A DNA stretch of 64,000 nt from Chimonanthus salicifolius (lineage: Eukaryota; Streptophyta; Magnoliopsida; Laurales; Calycanthaceae). Location: NCBI GenBank assembly GCA_013350335.1, contig CM023533.1, positions 30,734,869 through 30,798,868 of the forward strand, in the 5' to 3' direction. The position numbers were made by a program, and so were the translations under genes. Below the pieces are notes generated by a model. That model worked only from the letters and a program-made list of their open reading frames with translations, did no database searches and was not told the DNA's origin. Below, one piece after another: positions 23,949-35,940 of the stretch; the stretch's first letter is position 1, and the number at the start of each line of letters is the position of its first letter.

Positions 23949-25832
23949 ATGGAGCTCGTCCCATATTCCAATACTGCTCAAAAACCCACAAAACCCGACC
24001 AGAATTCACCAAACAACGTACCATGGGAGGAAATGTTCCGATCAGCTTCTGTGCGAAAACCCTCTGACTCCGTCCCCCCAACTATCCCCACTTCAAACGC
24101 GGCTTCCAGTCCACCCCTGCAAGAACAAGCCCTCAATCCGACACAAAAAACCCTATATTCCGATCCAAATACCCGCCTCGCCCTCTCCATCGCCATGGCC
24201 CACGCCGGCCTCGCCTTCTCCGCATTCCTCCTCTTTGGCCTCTTCAAACTCCTCCAAGAATACCTCCGCCCCATTCAATGGGCTGTTCTCTGCTCCATCC
24301 CTCTTCGTGGCTTCCAGACTGCTATTGTCCACTTCTGGTCTGACCCACTTGAGTCTGGTCTCACTGACACTCTCTTTGCAGTCCCTGCCGCAGTCCTCCG
24401 AGCCTCTGCTGCCACGATCTTCGATATCCGGTCAGCATTGGCCCGGTTCATACGCCTTGCAGAGAAAAAGGAGCAACCCACGAGTACCCGGAATGGGTTT
24501 TCTAGGTTAGTCCGCTGGCTTCTTTCATTCTGGGTTTTTCTCATTGCTTATGAAAATTTCGGAATTGGGTCAATCGCCCTTTTCGTCTCCTGCCTTGTTT
24601 TTTCCTATGGCGATGTAGAATCAAAGCTCACGGCTGTTTCATCATTTCGGCGTGCTAGCCATAGACGGAATAGAGTTAGCCAGTTTTTAACTAACGGGAT
24701 TTTGAAAAGATTGAAAACAATTGTTGCCATTGGGTTGATTTTAAGTATGATTGTTGGATTTTTGGCGGGCACACTCTTCTTCTCTTATAAGATTGGTGTT
24801 GAGGGTAAGGATGCAGTGATTTCATTAAAGTCGCATTTGCAGAGTAGTAACTATGCCGAGAGGATTGGGATTAAGCAGTGGATGGATGAAAATGATGTCC
24901 CAGAATTGGTGGATCAATACTCGGCGAAATTCTATGAAACTATCTCTGACCAGATTGATAGTTTGGCGAAACAATACAATTTAACTGAATTCGTTGATGG
25001 GGTTAAGCATTTTGTGATAAAACCACCTGTGGGCATCAACCAATCATCACCTTCTGTGGCATTGATGAAACCTCCTCATCCATATATGGAGAAATTCCAG
25101 AATCTGAAAATGCGGATCAATAATCGAGAATGGAAGGAGACTTACACCGACTTGGATTTGATTTTTCGTGAGCTATTGATTACTAGAGAGGATTTGGTTG
25201 AACGGGCAAAAGGGTTTGCACTTCAAGGGATGGAAATCTCAAAACAAGTCCTTGCCAGTAGTAAAACCATTCTTGGAGGGAGCACAAGCTTGCTGCTTTC
25301 CATCTGTAATTCTATCCTCTCTGGAGCCGCAGGCTTTGTGAATTTTATTTCACAATCCATGGTTTTCCTATGGGTCTTGTACTATCTCATCACATCAGAC
25401 TCAGGAGGTGTGACGGAGCAGGTTTTGTGCATGCTTCCTATTTCGAAACCAATGCGGAATCAATGTGTTGATGTTCTGGATCACGCCATCAGCAGTGTCC
25501 TTTTGGGGACGGCAGAGATTGCAATGTTCCAAGGCTGTCTAACATGGCTTCTGTTCAGATTCTATTCTATACATTTTGTGTATACATCAACAGTTCTTGC
25601 CTTTATCAGTCCATTGTTCCCAATACTTCCATATTGGCTTTCATCAATCCCTGCGGCAGCACAGTTGATAATGGAAGGGAGTTATGTTCGTGCCATTGTC
25701 TTGTCAGCTATTCACCTTGTGCTCATGGATTATGGGACATCAGTAATTCAGGAGGACATACCAGGCCACAGTGCATATCTAACTGGACTTAGTATTCTTG
25801 GCGGAATGGCATTGTGTCCATCTGCTTTGGAG
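23949..25832 (+). CDS. TMEM245-like gene, exon 1
   Basis: A 628-codon exon from ATG to CCATCTGCTTTGGAG|gtaatt at 25833, ending in phase 0. It holds almost the whole protein. If the intron were retained, translation would continue 35 residues ([11 protein letters not shown]...) to a stop at 25938-25940. Confidence 0.9.
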
Positions 25833-28800
25833 GTAATTTTCTCTCATTTATTTTTACTTGCAGTTACCTTCTTTCTTTTGGGTGTTCTTGATTCTATTTC
25901 ATGTGTCCATATTGGATTGCCCATGTTTGAAGCCCCATGAAGCTCATAAGTGCCCAATTTGCAAGTGAGAATCAGATGCATTTTCAGCCTAAAGCTATTT
26001 TCTCATCTGCTGGTTGAGGCAGAAATCCATCTCAAAAAGCTCCTAATTTATGTCTTTTATGGCTTCCTGTTTGAACTCCATTGTAGCTCACATATCCCTC
26101 AATCTGCTGTGGTCAATTTAGAAATAATAATATGCAGATGTTATAGATGCCATTTATCTATCCATGTTGCATGAATATGGATTCATTTTCTGGAACCCAC
26201 GTTGGAATTTGGTATCTAATTTAACCAATCCCAAAATATGGAATAATATTTGAATAAATTTTAAGTTATATTTATTCTAGAATAAAAATAGGATGTAAAA
26301 ATAACAAAAAAAAAATAATGTACAAGTTTTACGCAAAACAATCCAGTGATAAACATTTCACTAATTTTGTTAGATTTAGAAAGTAGAATGACTGTTAGCA
26401 TTTGCATATTGGAAAAGAATATTAAAATGGTACTAGAAGAATCCATGAAGAGTCCAATGTGGAGACAAGTTTGAGAGGGACATATTGCTCATTTTGAAGA
26501 ATTGTTCAACATAGTTGCCCATCTATCTGTGTTCATTTATTTGACTTGTAATTTTCCACTCAACCTTATAAAATTATGGTCTCCACCTCTTCAAAATTTA
26601 TGATGCTGTTGTGTTCTCGACCCAAGTCTTTATTGGCCTATCCCACCTGGTTCTTTGCACCCTTTGATTCTTCATTTTCTTTTAACAAGATCCATCTTGT
26701 GGGGGCTGTTTTCAGTCTTCTATGTATCATAGAGAAGGAGAAGAAGAAGAAGAAGAAGTTTTCTTGTTAGGTTTTGTGGAGCCTGATTGTCAGATATTTA
26801 CTGATGATCCCATCCCCACTGGTCCGGTTGTGGGTCGAACTCCACGCTGAGCTCGGGGGGGTCAAAGGGGGGCAGCGCCTAATTAGGGCAGTAAATAATG
26901 TCTCTTTTCATGAGAGAGGTGACAGAGAGAAAATTGTAACAAGAGTCGGCCGCCTCTTCTCCGTTGTGTTGCTTTTGAGCATAGTGAATCTAGTTTGAAC
27001 CCGTGGACGTACCGAAAGGGAACCACATAAAAAAACTGTGTCTTTGTGTGTATTTGACATGTTCATTGTTTTGAGTGCTTCTATTCACAACACTTCTATG
27101 TATGGTACCTAAACCATACATAGAAGACGTGGTATTCTCTTGCATTAGAGAAACCTAAAGATTTCCTTTGATGCAATATTCCTAATTTTTGTCTTCTCAT
27201 GTTACTATACACATCTGTATTAAAATAAGCTCTTGACTACATGTACTTTATCTTCTTGATGTTTCTTTACCACCTAACATTAGCTCTTTCTAAAAAAAAA
27301 TTGTAAGTACTTTTTTGATTAAAAACAAAAAGAATACAACCCAAAGTAGGCTTGTTCATGGCCATTGCTTTGTCCAAAAAAAAAAAAAAATCCCAGCCCA
27401 CCGTTTAAAGCTCGTTTATTTTGCACATGGCACCTTTTTTTTTTTTTTTATTTGTGTTTTGTAAATTGAAAATATAGTTGTACATATTGAAAGTGTAATT
27501 AAATATCTGCCCCCAATTATAATTTCTGTCTAAAACTCAATTTCTAGCCACTTGATTTTGATAGTCAAAGTTGGCAAATGTCCTTAAAAAGATGACGTCT
27601 GGTGATTTGACTATTAACATCAAGTGGCTAGAAATTGATTTTTGAGATGAAATTTTACCACATGGTTGGTCTGTAAGTCTTTTTTCAATCTATAAAACAA
27701 AAATAAAATAATACTAAGTACAAGGTTCACCACATGGCTCAGTTATGTCAAATTAGAGGTTTTTTTTTTTTTTTTTAAGTTCCCTTGTTAAATGAATGGC
27801 AAGGAAAGAAATTGGAGAGTAGAATTTGGAAACGGCACGTTGTGTGGAAGTCTAATAACGGCTCCTAAGGTTGCCCCCCCTTAGAGCTAAATGTAGCGTT
27901 TTCCTGAATATCTCCTCAGTTTCTCCTAGTCACTGAACACGCCAATCTTGCGTGTGATGATTTTGGAAGATGGAAATCTGTAATCTTGCGATGCATTGCA
28001 AGATTCCATCATTCCAAACATACACTTACACTTTGTTGTATATCTTCACTCAAGTATAAAGATCTATCAAAATGTGGCACTTAGTCATTTTAAATTTTAA
28101 CCATTCCATCCTTCCTATTCTTAAACCACTAAAGATACAGTCATTCATTTTTTATTTCACTTTTCTGAAATGTTTAAATATATTTCTTTGCATTGATGTC
28201 TTTCAAGTTTCAAATATTTACCTAAAAAACTTTTCTTTGTAATAGCTTGTTTGTTGTCTCACTAGTTACCACTGCATCATCTGTAATAACATAGGGAATG
28301 GAAGTTCATCTTGGATTTCTTACAGTATGTTTCAAGAATTTATATGAAAACGTGACGGGCCTAAAACCATCTTGATCTGGAGTTGGGGCAGAAAACCATA
28401 TGATGTGACCATTTAACTTGTGGCTTCGACCAAATGCACCTCCCGAGTACCATCTTATATTGTAAATTCTGTTGTCTAAGCAAAATTTTATGTAATTGAA
28501 AGATATGAATCTTGTTTAGGTCTTTTAGGCGACCCTTGAGTAGTAGGGTCCTTCCCAAATATGTGTTCTTTCTTCCTAGTTTCTGCTTAATGTAGACAGA
28601 CGTTAATTCAGGCAGAGAAGGTACAATAACACGTCTTGTGTAATTTGGCTTTGGTTTACTTTAGTGTTCTTGGAACTTATTTTGGGACCCAGAACTCAAT
28701 TCAATTGCATTACTTCTGAATTGCCAACTCGACAACTCTTTGGTGAACTTGAACTTTACTCTGCCATACAGCTCAAGCCAACCTGAATTTTCGAAGGCAT

Positions 28801-30532
28801 GCATCATAGAAAGTTAGACCAGTAGGATGAGTGATCCAAGAGATGATTTGATCTCTCTCTAATCAACATGGTCCACACATTTTTGCAAATAGAATGTTAG
28901 GGCTGATCAAATTGATTTTGTGAAGGCATGGTTAATCCAATGTGTGTCCCTTAAGATTAACAGTTCAAAGAGATAAATGGACTCCTCATTCTCTTTTAAT
29001 TATATAGACCACCCTTTTCAGTGGCAATCAGTTGAATAGTTAGGACATGCGCCCCCCACCCCCCCTCCTCCGCCCCCTTCTTTTAGAGGGTTAAAAAAAT
29101 AATTGAAAAGTTTCACTACCTATTGCTTGCTATTCAACACCTTGATGATAGATTTTAGTTTCGAGTCATGTTATCTTTCCAGAAAAAGAAAAGTTATGGA
29201 AGAGGGACAAGTTCCCAAAGAAGGCTGAACATGGATCCCACATTATTAGGCAACTCTTGGACCATAGTGTAATTACTACTACGACTGGTCTTTTTACCCC
29301 TATATCATCTGATGTTGTGTTTTATTTCTTTCTGAGATAATAGGAGCAGATTTAAGCTTTCTATTTGGCACTTCTCGTTCTCTCTTTGTAAGAACCTACA
29401 GGATCCGACGAGCAACAAGGGACCACAAATATTGAAGACCCTAGGGGGGTCTAAACAAATAAACCTTTACCCAAGGTGCATATGGTTTGAATACTCTGGC
29501 AGAATGAGTGGTGATGAATTATATGAATTTTTGACAGACCATGGCATCAAAAACCAACTCTATATTACTGTCTATCAGGCTTATTTGTTCATACAGATCC
29601 AATCATTAACAATGTTTTAAAACTTCATCCTTCTAAGCAGCACCTGGTTACTAAATGGGTTTCGGTTATCTTGAAAACCTTTTCAAAGTTCAAACCCTTA
29701 ATTACCAACTGTTCAAAAGAGTTGGTACGGTTAACCCTGAATAACTCTAAAAGGTTTGGAACTTACTATGTTGGATTGTTAGACTATTCTATCATTTATA
29801 ATCATAATTAGTGTGAATAAGACATTTTTATTAAAATATGATTATTACTTAACATTTTTAATGTGTTTTGTATTTGATATTTGATGTTTTATACTTATTA
29901 GCATATTATTGTATTTTTAGCTAATTTATTGTTAACTATTGATCTATTAGTTAAGTAATATTATTATAGGATATCATATGTATGTGGCGGGTTTGATTGA
30001 GTTTGACTATGGTTGAACTCCAGTTGAACGCATTGGACCCAACCTTCTCTTAAGAAGGTTTGATCCACGAATCGGTTTTCAAAATGTTAATCATTAATAA
30101 TGATTTGAAAGGAGTTTTGTTGAGGGGTGGTTGGGTTGGGGTGTTTTTCATTTGAAAAGAGCCACCAACATAATGTGGCTTGTGACTTTTGTATAGTGCC
30201 AAATGCATTTGTTTGGTCTCGTGGAATATAGTTTTATTGCCCTTGATGGACAATGCCATTCCTGGACTCCTTGGGAAGGACCTCGCTTCCATGAAATGGA
30301 GGAGCATGGTCCCTAGTGATCACACTTTATGACTTTCTATGGTTTGATTTGTGATGTAATTTATCGATGTAATGCTTTTTGGTCAATTTATGTTGATTTG
30401 TCACTAAAGCTATTTCTAATATTTTTGTCTCAGGGTGCGATAATGGGCCCACTGATAATGACGGTTGTAATTGCTTTGAAGAATCTGTATGTGGAATTTG
30501 TGTTGGCTGATCCAGAGGAAACTGATGGGTAG
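23949..30532 (+). CDS. TMEM245-like membrane protein, AI-2E transporter family (two exons)
   Basis: Exons 23949-25832 and 30434-30532 join in phase 0 to give 660 residues. The first in-frame ATG (gataATGG, A at -3) is at 23949; the frame is open upstream but has no earlier ATG. Residues 1-70 are a Pro/Ser-rich soluble tail. Hydrophobic spans follow near 78-101, 190-220 (two), 256-280, 446-482, 515-540, 543-592 and 610-650. This is the arrangement of the AI-2E transporter/TMEM245 family, whose substrate in plants is not established. The second exon, [20 protein letters not shown], is the family's conserved C-terminal segment. Length fits the Arabidopsis homologue AT5G55960 (about 650 residues, from memory). 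No frame damage is seen; reading through the donor would give an alternative hydrophobic tail. Confidence 0.9.
26765..27092. mobile_element. Solo LTR, probably Copia-type, in the TMEM245-like intron
   Basis: A 328-bp segment with TGTTAGG...CACAACA ends and flanks TTTCT (26760-26764) and CTTCT (27093-27097), one mismatch. Its interior, with GTAACAAGAGTCGGCCGCC and GAACCCGTGGACGTACC, is GC-richer than its surroundings and resembles the R/U5 part of plant Copia LTRs. The open frame at 26774-26998 is therefore not a gene. Confidence 0.6.
27432..27730. mobile_element. Foldback MITE, intronic copy
   Basis: The inner arms TCAATTTCTAGCCACTTGAT and its reverse-complement partner ATCAAGTGGCTAGAAATTGA (near 27538 and 27632) form a stem. 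The outer parts TTTTGTAAATTGAAAA and TTTTCAATCTATAAAACAA are also inverted. The direct repeat CACATGGC flanks it at 27424-27431 and 27731-27738. A related copy lies at about 32290-32530. Confidence 0.6.
27770..29400. other. TMEM245-like intron, remaining sequence
   Basis: No exon or clear element was recognised. It has a poly-C/T tract near 29050-29080, and short open frames look random. Confidence 0.4.
29432..29590 (+). pseudogene. Copia-like integrase remnant
   Basis: The reading [20 protein letters not shown] resembles the copia integrase stretch before the usual TPQQNG motif (the form D/E-F-x-x-F-L-x-x-x-G-I-x-x-Q-L). The following sequence loses the motif. It lies in the TMEM245-like intron and is a short decayed fragment. 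Confidence 0.45.
30434..30532 (+). CDS. TMEM245-like gene, exon 2 (C-terminus)
   Basis: The acceptor is tttttgtctcag ending at 30433, followed by 32 codons and TAG. It encodes [20 protein letters not shown] then [12 protein letters not shown], the last hydrophobic helix and acidic tail. Phase 0 matches exon 1 exactly. The 4601-bp intron between carries a solo LTR, a foldback MITE and a copia-like remnant. Confidence 0.88.
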   Translation, partial: GAIMGPLIMTVVIALKNLYVEFVLADPEETDG

Positions 30533-30720
30533 TGTTCTTTGCTTAGAATTTTGGGTGTCTCTTTGTAGTTTGTAATTGTGTGGTTTATTTATTCATTTTT
30601 TAATGATTATTTACTAGAAATATATTCTTTAGGGTGTCGATTTTGTATAATCTATCTTCTCTCTTATTATTGTTAAGGTCGGAGAAAAAGTGTATATTCC
30701 TTGTACTAATATATATATAT
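30533..30720 (+). other. Probable 3' UTR of the TMEM245-like gene
   Basis: T-rich non-coding sequence after the stop, reaching an (AT)n tract at 30710-30727. The cleavage site cannot be fixed. Confidence 0.35.
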
Positions 30721-30947
30721 ATATATAAGCAAATATGATAGTGTGATACATTGTAATGAAGTCATGATTTTTGGATGTAAGGACCTTCTATGATGAAGCG
30801 AGTTTAGGGTAAGTTTGGGTTTACTAATGGTCAAAATGAGTATCTGTTTAGCTGGAAATGGAAATGTGAATGATTGGTGGATACTACTTTCCAATCTAGC
30901 CATGTGAGAAGTTATTACACAAAACTGATTCCAAATAAATGAGACTG

Positions 30948-31164
30948 GCTTAACCTCAAGGACCTGACGGTCAAGGTGCCTGTCTCAAGAAGCGGAGTCT
31001 TGAATTTGATTCACATTCAATCCTAAAGGGCCACTCTCCGTAGTTGTTTACCCAGTGTGTGTGGGATTGGGAGGACAATACATGCTCCAAGGACTAGTTA
31101 GGTTAAAATTGTTCTCTATCTTAAAATAAGTGAGATGCTTGAACACCTTGGTAATTAAAAAAAG
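30948..31164 (+). mobile_element. tRNA-derived SINE (family A) with 11-bp target duplication
   Basis: It shares CCTGACGGTCAAGGTGCC, CTTGAATTTGATTCACATT and a 3' AAGTGAGATGCTTGAACACC tail with the other family A copies. AAATGAGACTG (30937-30947) and AAATGAGATTG (31165-31175) flank it, one mismatch apart. Confidence 0.75.
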
Positions 31165-31175
31165 AAATGAGATTG

Positions 31176-32280
31176 TCTTGGATGGTGATGATAACAGAAT
31201 TAGAAGACAGAGATGATTATTTTTCTGACATCTCTTGGCCTAAATCTGGTAGCTATTAATGTTGGTGGCCATTTGCAGTAGAAAAGAATTTTTTCTATAA
31301 GCATACAATGCAGAGAGTAACCAAACCATCTAATATTGCTCTAGTATTTAGAGCACCTATAATTTGGGTGTGCCCTTCATTTTTTGTTTGGTTGCCTATA
31401 CTTGAGTTTGATGAACAATTATGAGGGCACAGTTCTTACTGTATATAGAAGACAAACTTGAACACAGCTTCCCTTTTCTTTTATACTTGGATCAATCAAT
31501 CCACTTGAAATTGGTGGGTTTGATGTAAATAATTTGAGTGAGGTTGTCAGTTGTGTACTCAACTGGGCTCGAGGTTGAGCTTAATTCAGAGAGAAAAGGA
31601 GTCTTAGCTGAAGTTATGCCTAGTTCAGCATGATATGTATGCATGTCATCATTATTGTCTTTACATAGAGAGTGATTTTCACTTGCAGGACGCCATGCAT
31701 TCGCGGTATTGTGCAGGTGCATTTGTGGGGTCCACTTGCAGGGAGTTAAAGGGGTGTGTGGTGGGGGTTCATTGGAAAGGTACTTTTTTTTATGATGTTA
31801 CTCTTGAAAAATCTGATATATTAGATTTTCAAAAGTCGGGTCCCAAAAGTAGCGTGTGAGGGGGGTATGGGATGATTGTTGGGGCTCAGGTGGGCTTCAT
31901 TTGGACAAAATAAAATTTTGTACCTCATGGTATATATGACAAGAATCCCTCATGAGAAGAGCCAATGGGTGCTACCTCCGCCCCATAGGTGAGTTTGAAA
32001 TGACTTAGTTTGTATACGGTCCCTATAAAATTTCATCTTCACTGGATAAGAAAAGTCATATTTTTTAAAGCTCTTAAAATTTTATAGTTATATAATTTTG
32101 AAAATTCATCGAGTTAGATCAATAGGTTGTAAAAGTCAAATTAGTGTCAAATTAGGCACAGATGTAATTAGTGGTGTTCATTCGTCCGTATCCAACTTAA
32201 ACAAATGGGCTTCAACAAGCATTGACATTTATAAAGCATGTTCGTTATCATATATACTATATACATAATCACAAGGATCC
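31176..32280. other. Intergenic sequence, nothing recognised
   Basis: AT-rich with short random frames. The plus-strand frame at 31635-31859 has no recognisable motif and no coding bias that I can support. Confidence 0.4.
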
Positions 32281-32289
32281 AGTTGGCAC

Positions 32290-32530
32290 TGTTTTTTTTA
32301 TTTTTTTTGTAAATTGAAAATCTAATTATATAGATTGAAAGCAAACTTAAAAACTTACCACCTTGTAAAATTTCATCTCAATATTCAATTTCTAATCTTT
32401 TGATCTTAACGGTCGAAATCACCAAACATCTTTAATATTTTTAAAAATATCTACTAATTTTGATTGTTAAGATCAAATAGTTAGAAATTGTGTTTTGAAA
32501 TTGCTATAAGTAAATCTTCAAGTCTAGTTT
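32290..32530. mobile_element. Foldback MITE, second copy
   Basis: It has the same order of parts as 27432-27730: a T-run, TTTGTAAATTGAAAATCTAA, TTCAATTTCTAATCTTTTGA, and the inverted ATCAAATAGTTAGAAATTG. It is more decayed, and its ends and duplication are unclear. Confidence 0.5.
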
Positions 32531-33257
32531 GAACTTGCGACCTATGAACTATAGCAAGTTAAAAAAAATGAGTTTTAAACAACGAGTTCTTATATATTTT
32601 AATTAGACAGGTTTGGGCTTCGGCCTTTAAAAGCCCATTAGGCATAGACTTTTGTATGTATAAATGGCTTCGGACTTTTTGACAAAATCCGACTCAAACC
32701 TGGCCTGGGGAGAAATGTGGATGTTAGGAGAAGAATAGATTCATTTGATTTACTATGGATTCCACAATTTAAAATTTTGTACTAAACTACATAAATACAT
32801 ATATATATATATATATATTATCCCACAAAACTACCTAAACGTGCGAACTTGCGGAATGGACTCTTAACTGGATCTTTTCCTTGTTTTCTCAAAATGACAA
32901 CCGTATCCCCTCTTCTTCCGCGGTCTCTTTCTCTGCTCAGAAACCTCACTTGACTTTCTCACTCTTTCCAATTCCCTTCCTGAACCGACCCACTGAACCA
33001 GAGAACCTTCAATATGTTATGGACCTTTGCTTCAAAACCACATATCGAAATTCAAGCCCAAATGTCTGGCGCCTAAAGCCATTGTGCAAAATACAAAATT
33101 CACTGGTTTGGTTTATAGAACTTCAATTTTTGAAATGGGTTGCTTTGCATATTATGGGTACATGGGGATTGATATGGGCTAGGATAGCATGGACTTTTAT
33201 AAGTGATTTGAAATGGGTTCAGTTCCTGACTTTTTTATATCTTTCAGGGATGATTTT

Positions 33258-33778
33258 GTTATACAATAAACTCTCTATAATGTAGTACTTTATAAAGTGA
33301 TAATATATCTAAAATAATATCATCAGTTGGTCACGACTTCGGGTCCATACAAAATGTAATAAATCTCTCCAATTCAGTACTTAAAACATTCAGAATAAAA
33401 AATATATTGTCCTAATCATTTTGTAAAGTAATATTCCATACATTCAAAATACGAAATTACTGCAAAAGTGACTAACTACATCACAAATTACATTATCTAA
33501 ACTTCAAAAAGGTAATCTGAGATAGACTTCTGGATAAATTTTCTCATTCTTTAGGCAGGTACATGCACTATCTTCTCAATGAACGAGAATTATATAGGAG
33601 TGAATAGAGTGATTTGTTTCCACAAAGAAAAACACAAAGGACATTTCAATGATAGATGAGAGTTTTAAAGAGATTTTTAGAAAGGAATATTGCTAGACCC
33701 TCTAATTTAATAACATCCATAATGTAATATATGTACTATAGTTCCAATCATATTATATTATAGAAATTTTACTGTATA
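33258..33778. mobile_element. MITE-like element with TACAnTAAA inverted ends
   Basis: The left end TACAATAAACTCTCTATAAT and the reverse complement of the right end (TACAGTAAAATTTCTATAAT) match at 16 of 20 positions. Homology continues inward as short AT-rich words. The family is uncertain. Confidence 0.4.
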
Positions 33779-34061
33779 TGGATTGCACCATGTTGCTTGA
33801 TTCCTTCTGTTAAAACACATTCATGTCATCAGCATCAGCAACCTGTTAAACAGGATTTGGGGGAGTGAGTGATGGAGAAATGACATTTAGAAAAGGATTC
33901 TGACCAAAGAAATGTGGGAATAAAATTCAAAAATCAATTTTGGTTAGGTGAGACTGACCGACTGTGGTAGAAATCTGAGAGGAGATGAAAAGGAGACCCA
34001 AAAGAACAACTACAAATTACTCTCATAACTAAGAGTCTAATCTTCTTTTGTATTAGCTTTG

Positions 34062-34364
34062 TGTTGGAGGAGATTTAGGGCTACCTAACAGAATAGTTTT
34101 TTGGGATGAAAGCTCAAGTCCTAACAAGTTGTATCAAAGTTATGTCTCAGGCTACCTCATGTGGGTTCAGGAGATCCCTTAAGTGAACGGAATAGTCGGC
34201 TTCGCTCTCTCCACCATAGGGCCTCGTTCGAGGGGGAGATTGTTGGGGCTACTGCGAATGAATCTCACATTGAAAGTGTAGAAGGAGATTTAGGGGTTCA
34301 TAAAAAATTTGAGTCATTCCACCTAACATACTAGTCTTTTGGGATGAAAGTCCATATCCAAACA
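34062..34364 (+). mobile_element. TRIM retrotransposon (complete, 303 bp) with perfect 5-bp target duplication
   Basis: A terminal-repeat retrotransposon in miniature. The 5' LTR 34062-34126 (TGTTGG...CTAACA) is internally deleted relative to the 124-bp 3' LTR 34241-34364 (TGTTGG...CCAAACA). Just inside the 5' LTR is TTGTATCAAAG, close to the TGGTATCAGAG primer site for initiator Met-tRNA. Just before the 3' LTR is the purine tract GAGGGGGAGA. CTTTG occurs on both sides (34057-34061 and 34365-34369). It has no coding capacity. Confidence 0.85.
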
Positions 34365-34879
34365 CTTTGAACATCTAAATTGAATATTGAGATTTTTCTA
34401 AAGATTTGAAATGTATCTCAAATCTCTAAGAGTTCTAACACTATCGTTGTACATCTTAATACTGATCTCTCCATTCCTTGTAGTTTTGTAGAGTGTTGTT
34501 TCTTCCAAGGACTATTCCACCATTGAAGACTTTTTAGGTGGTGAACCAATCCTTATCGATACAAATATAGTAAAAACAGTTGCATTCCATGGCCAAGTGT
34601 CTTTATAAAGATTATCAAATTGGAGTCATAGTTAAAACATCAGTACTATTATCATTAGTTAAATTATCAACTATACTTGAAACATCTAAAGATTTTCTAT
34701 ATTTTTTATCAACCATACTTGAAACATCTAATGATTTCAAACATTGAACCCCATCTCTATAGGCCACACAGAGCCTAAGAACGACTGTCAGGCAATGTGG
34801 CTTAGCTGAAAGGAGTACAAGTTATATTCAAATATTCCAGCTCCTGTCAGTAACATTGAAACTAAGTATAACACTGAAA

Positions 34880-35100
34880 GGTAGATTTTAATCTATGAGA
34901 GGTTAGTTTGATATTCAATTCCCACTTTTGTTTGTAGCGGGTCTTGAGATTAAATTCCTTCAAGACAAAAAGGACCACTCTTAATAATTTGTACCTGACA
35001 CATGCAGATAGAGAGATTTACACATAATCTAAAAATTAATCAAGTGAGATGCCTAGGTAAGTCAAGTGAGATGCCTGAATACTTTGATCTTAAAAAGAAA
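34880..35100 (+). mobile_element. Decayed SINE (family A) copy
   Basis: It carries the GTCTTGAGATTAAATTCCTT box-B-like part, the AGAGAGATTTACACATAATC middle and a duplicated tail AAGTGAGATGCCT before TTTGATCTTAAAAAGAAA. Its 5' part is diverged. Confidence 0.5.
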
Positions 35101-35554
35101 ATACCACCCAAATGCTAAAACACAATATCTTATTCATAATAAAGGTAATCGACAATATCCACCTTAGCAATTGAAAGTAAATAGTCCTACATGGACCGTA
35201 TGTGGCTCCACAGAAATCAGAACCGTGATTGGATCAATAATTGATGAGACTTTATTCCTTGAATTTGGAATAAGATTGTAGAGGTTATGATAAATTAATG
35301 TTACATCAATGGTATTCCAAAGAAAATTAAGAAGAAAAAGGACAAAATATGTTCTTGATTGAAGTTCAAGAGGACCCTACGTCTATGATCATCCTGTCTA
35401 TGGTATAGATGGACCAATAGAGGCTAATTTTGCCATTAAAAAAAAAATCAGAAAAAACGAAGTCCAGGTGCCGCTGCCCTGTTCAGTTCACCTGCAAGCA
35501 ATGGACAATAGGTCAGATCGTGTTCGGTTCAAGTCAGATTAGTTATAAATAATA

Positions 35555-35940
35555 CTCTATCTGTTCCAAATTAGTTGTCCTATATGGATTTTGGAATTGT
35601 CCCAAAATAGTTCTCATTTATATTGGAGTAGTATAAATTATATTGAAAATGGATGAGATCAGGGGTTAAAAAATCGTTATCGGCCGATATATCAGTCAAT
35701 ATTTTTCTCTCTCCAACCGATATCGGCCGATATTTCAGCCGATATTGTGAATATCGGCCGATAACGATATATATCGGCTGATATTGACTACTTCAAAACC
35801 GATACATATCGGCCGATATGATATGTATCGACCGATATTTGTATCCCTGGATGAGATCACATGAAATGCTAGCTTATATAGAGAATTCCTTAAAAAATAC
35901 AAATATTTCAAATGAGACAACTAAAATAGAACGGAGGGAG
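35555..35940. mobile_element. Stowaway-type MITE interrupted by a hAT MITE
   Basis: The left end CTCTATCTGTTCCAAATTAG pairs with the right end, whose reverse complement CTCCCTCCGTTCTATTTTAG is the classic Stowaway/mariner end. Both sides carry the dinucleotide TA. Without the nested element it is about 188 bp, the usual size of the family. Confidence 0.8.
35660..35849. mobile_element. hAT MITE (190 bp) with perfect 8-bp target duplication
   Basis: It starts CAGGGGTTAAAAAATCG and ends TTTGTATCCCTG, with GATGAGAT on both sides (35652-35659 and 35850-35857). The interior is built from repeated ATCGGCCGATAT palindromes. Relatives lie at 42600-42836 and, as a fragment, near 54585-54645. Confidence 0.8.

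Noticed and set aside
26774..26998. 74-codon frame [15 protein letters not shown]...
   Set aside because: It lies wholly within the proposed solo LTR.
32881..33285. 134-codon plus-strand frame starting at a TTG codon
   Set aside because: No ATG near its start, no recognisable domain and no splice context. It could be a decayed gene piece, but this cannot be supported.
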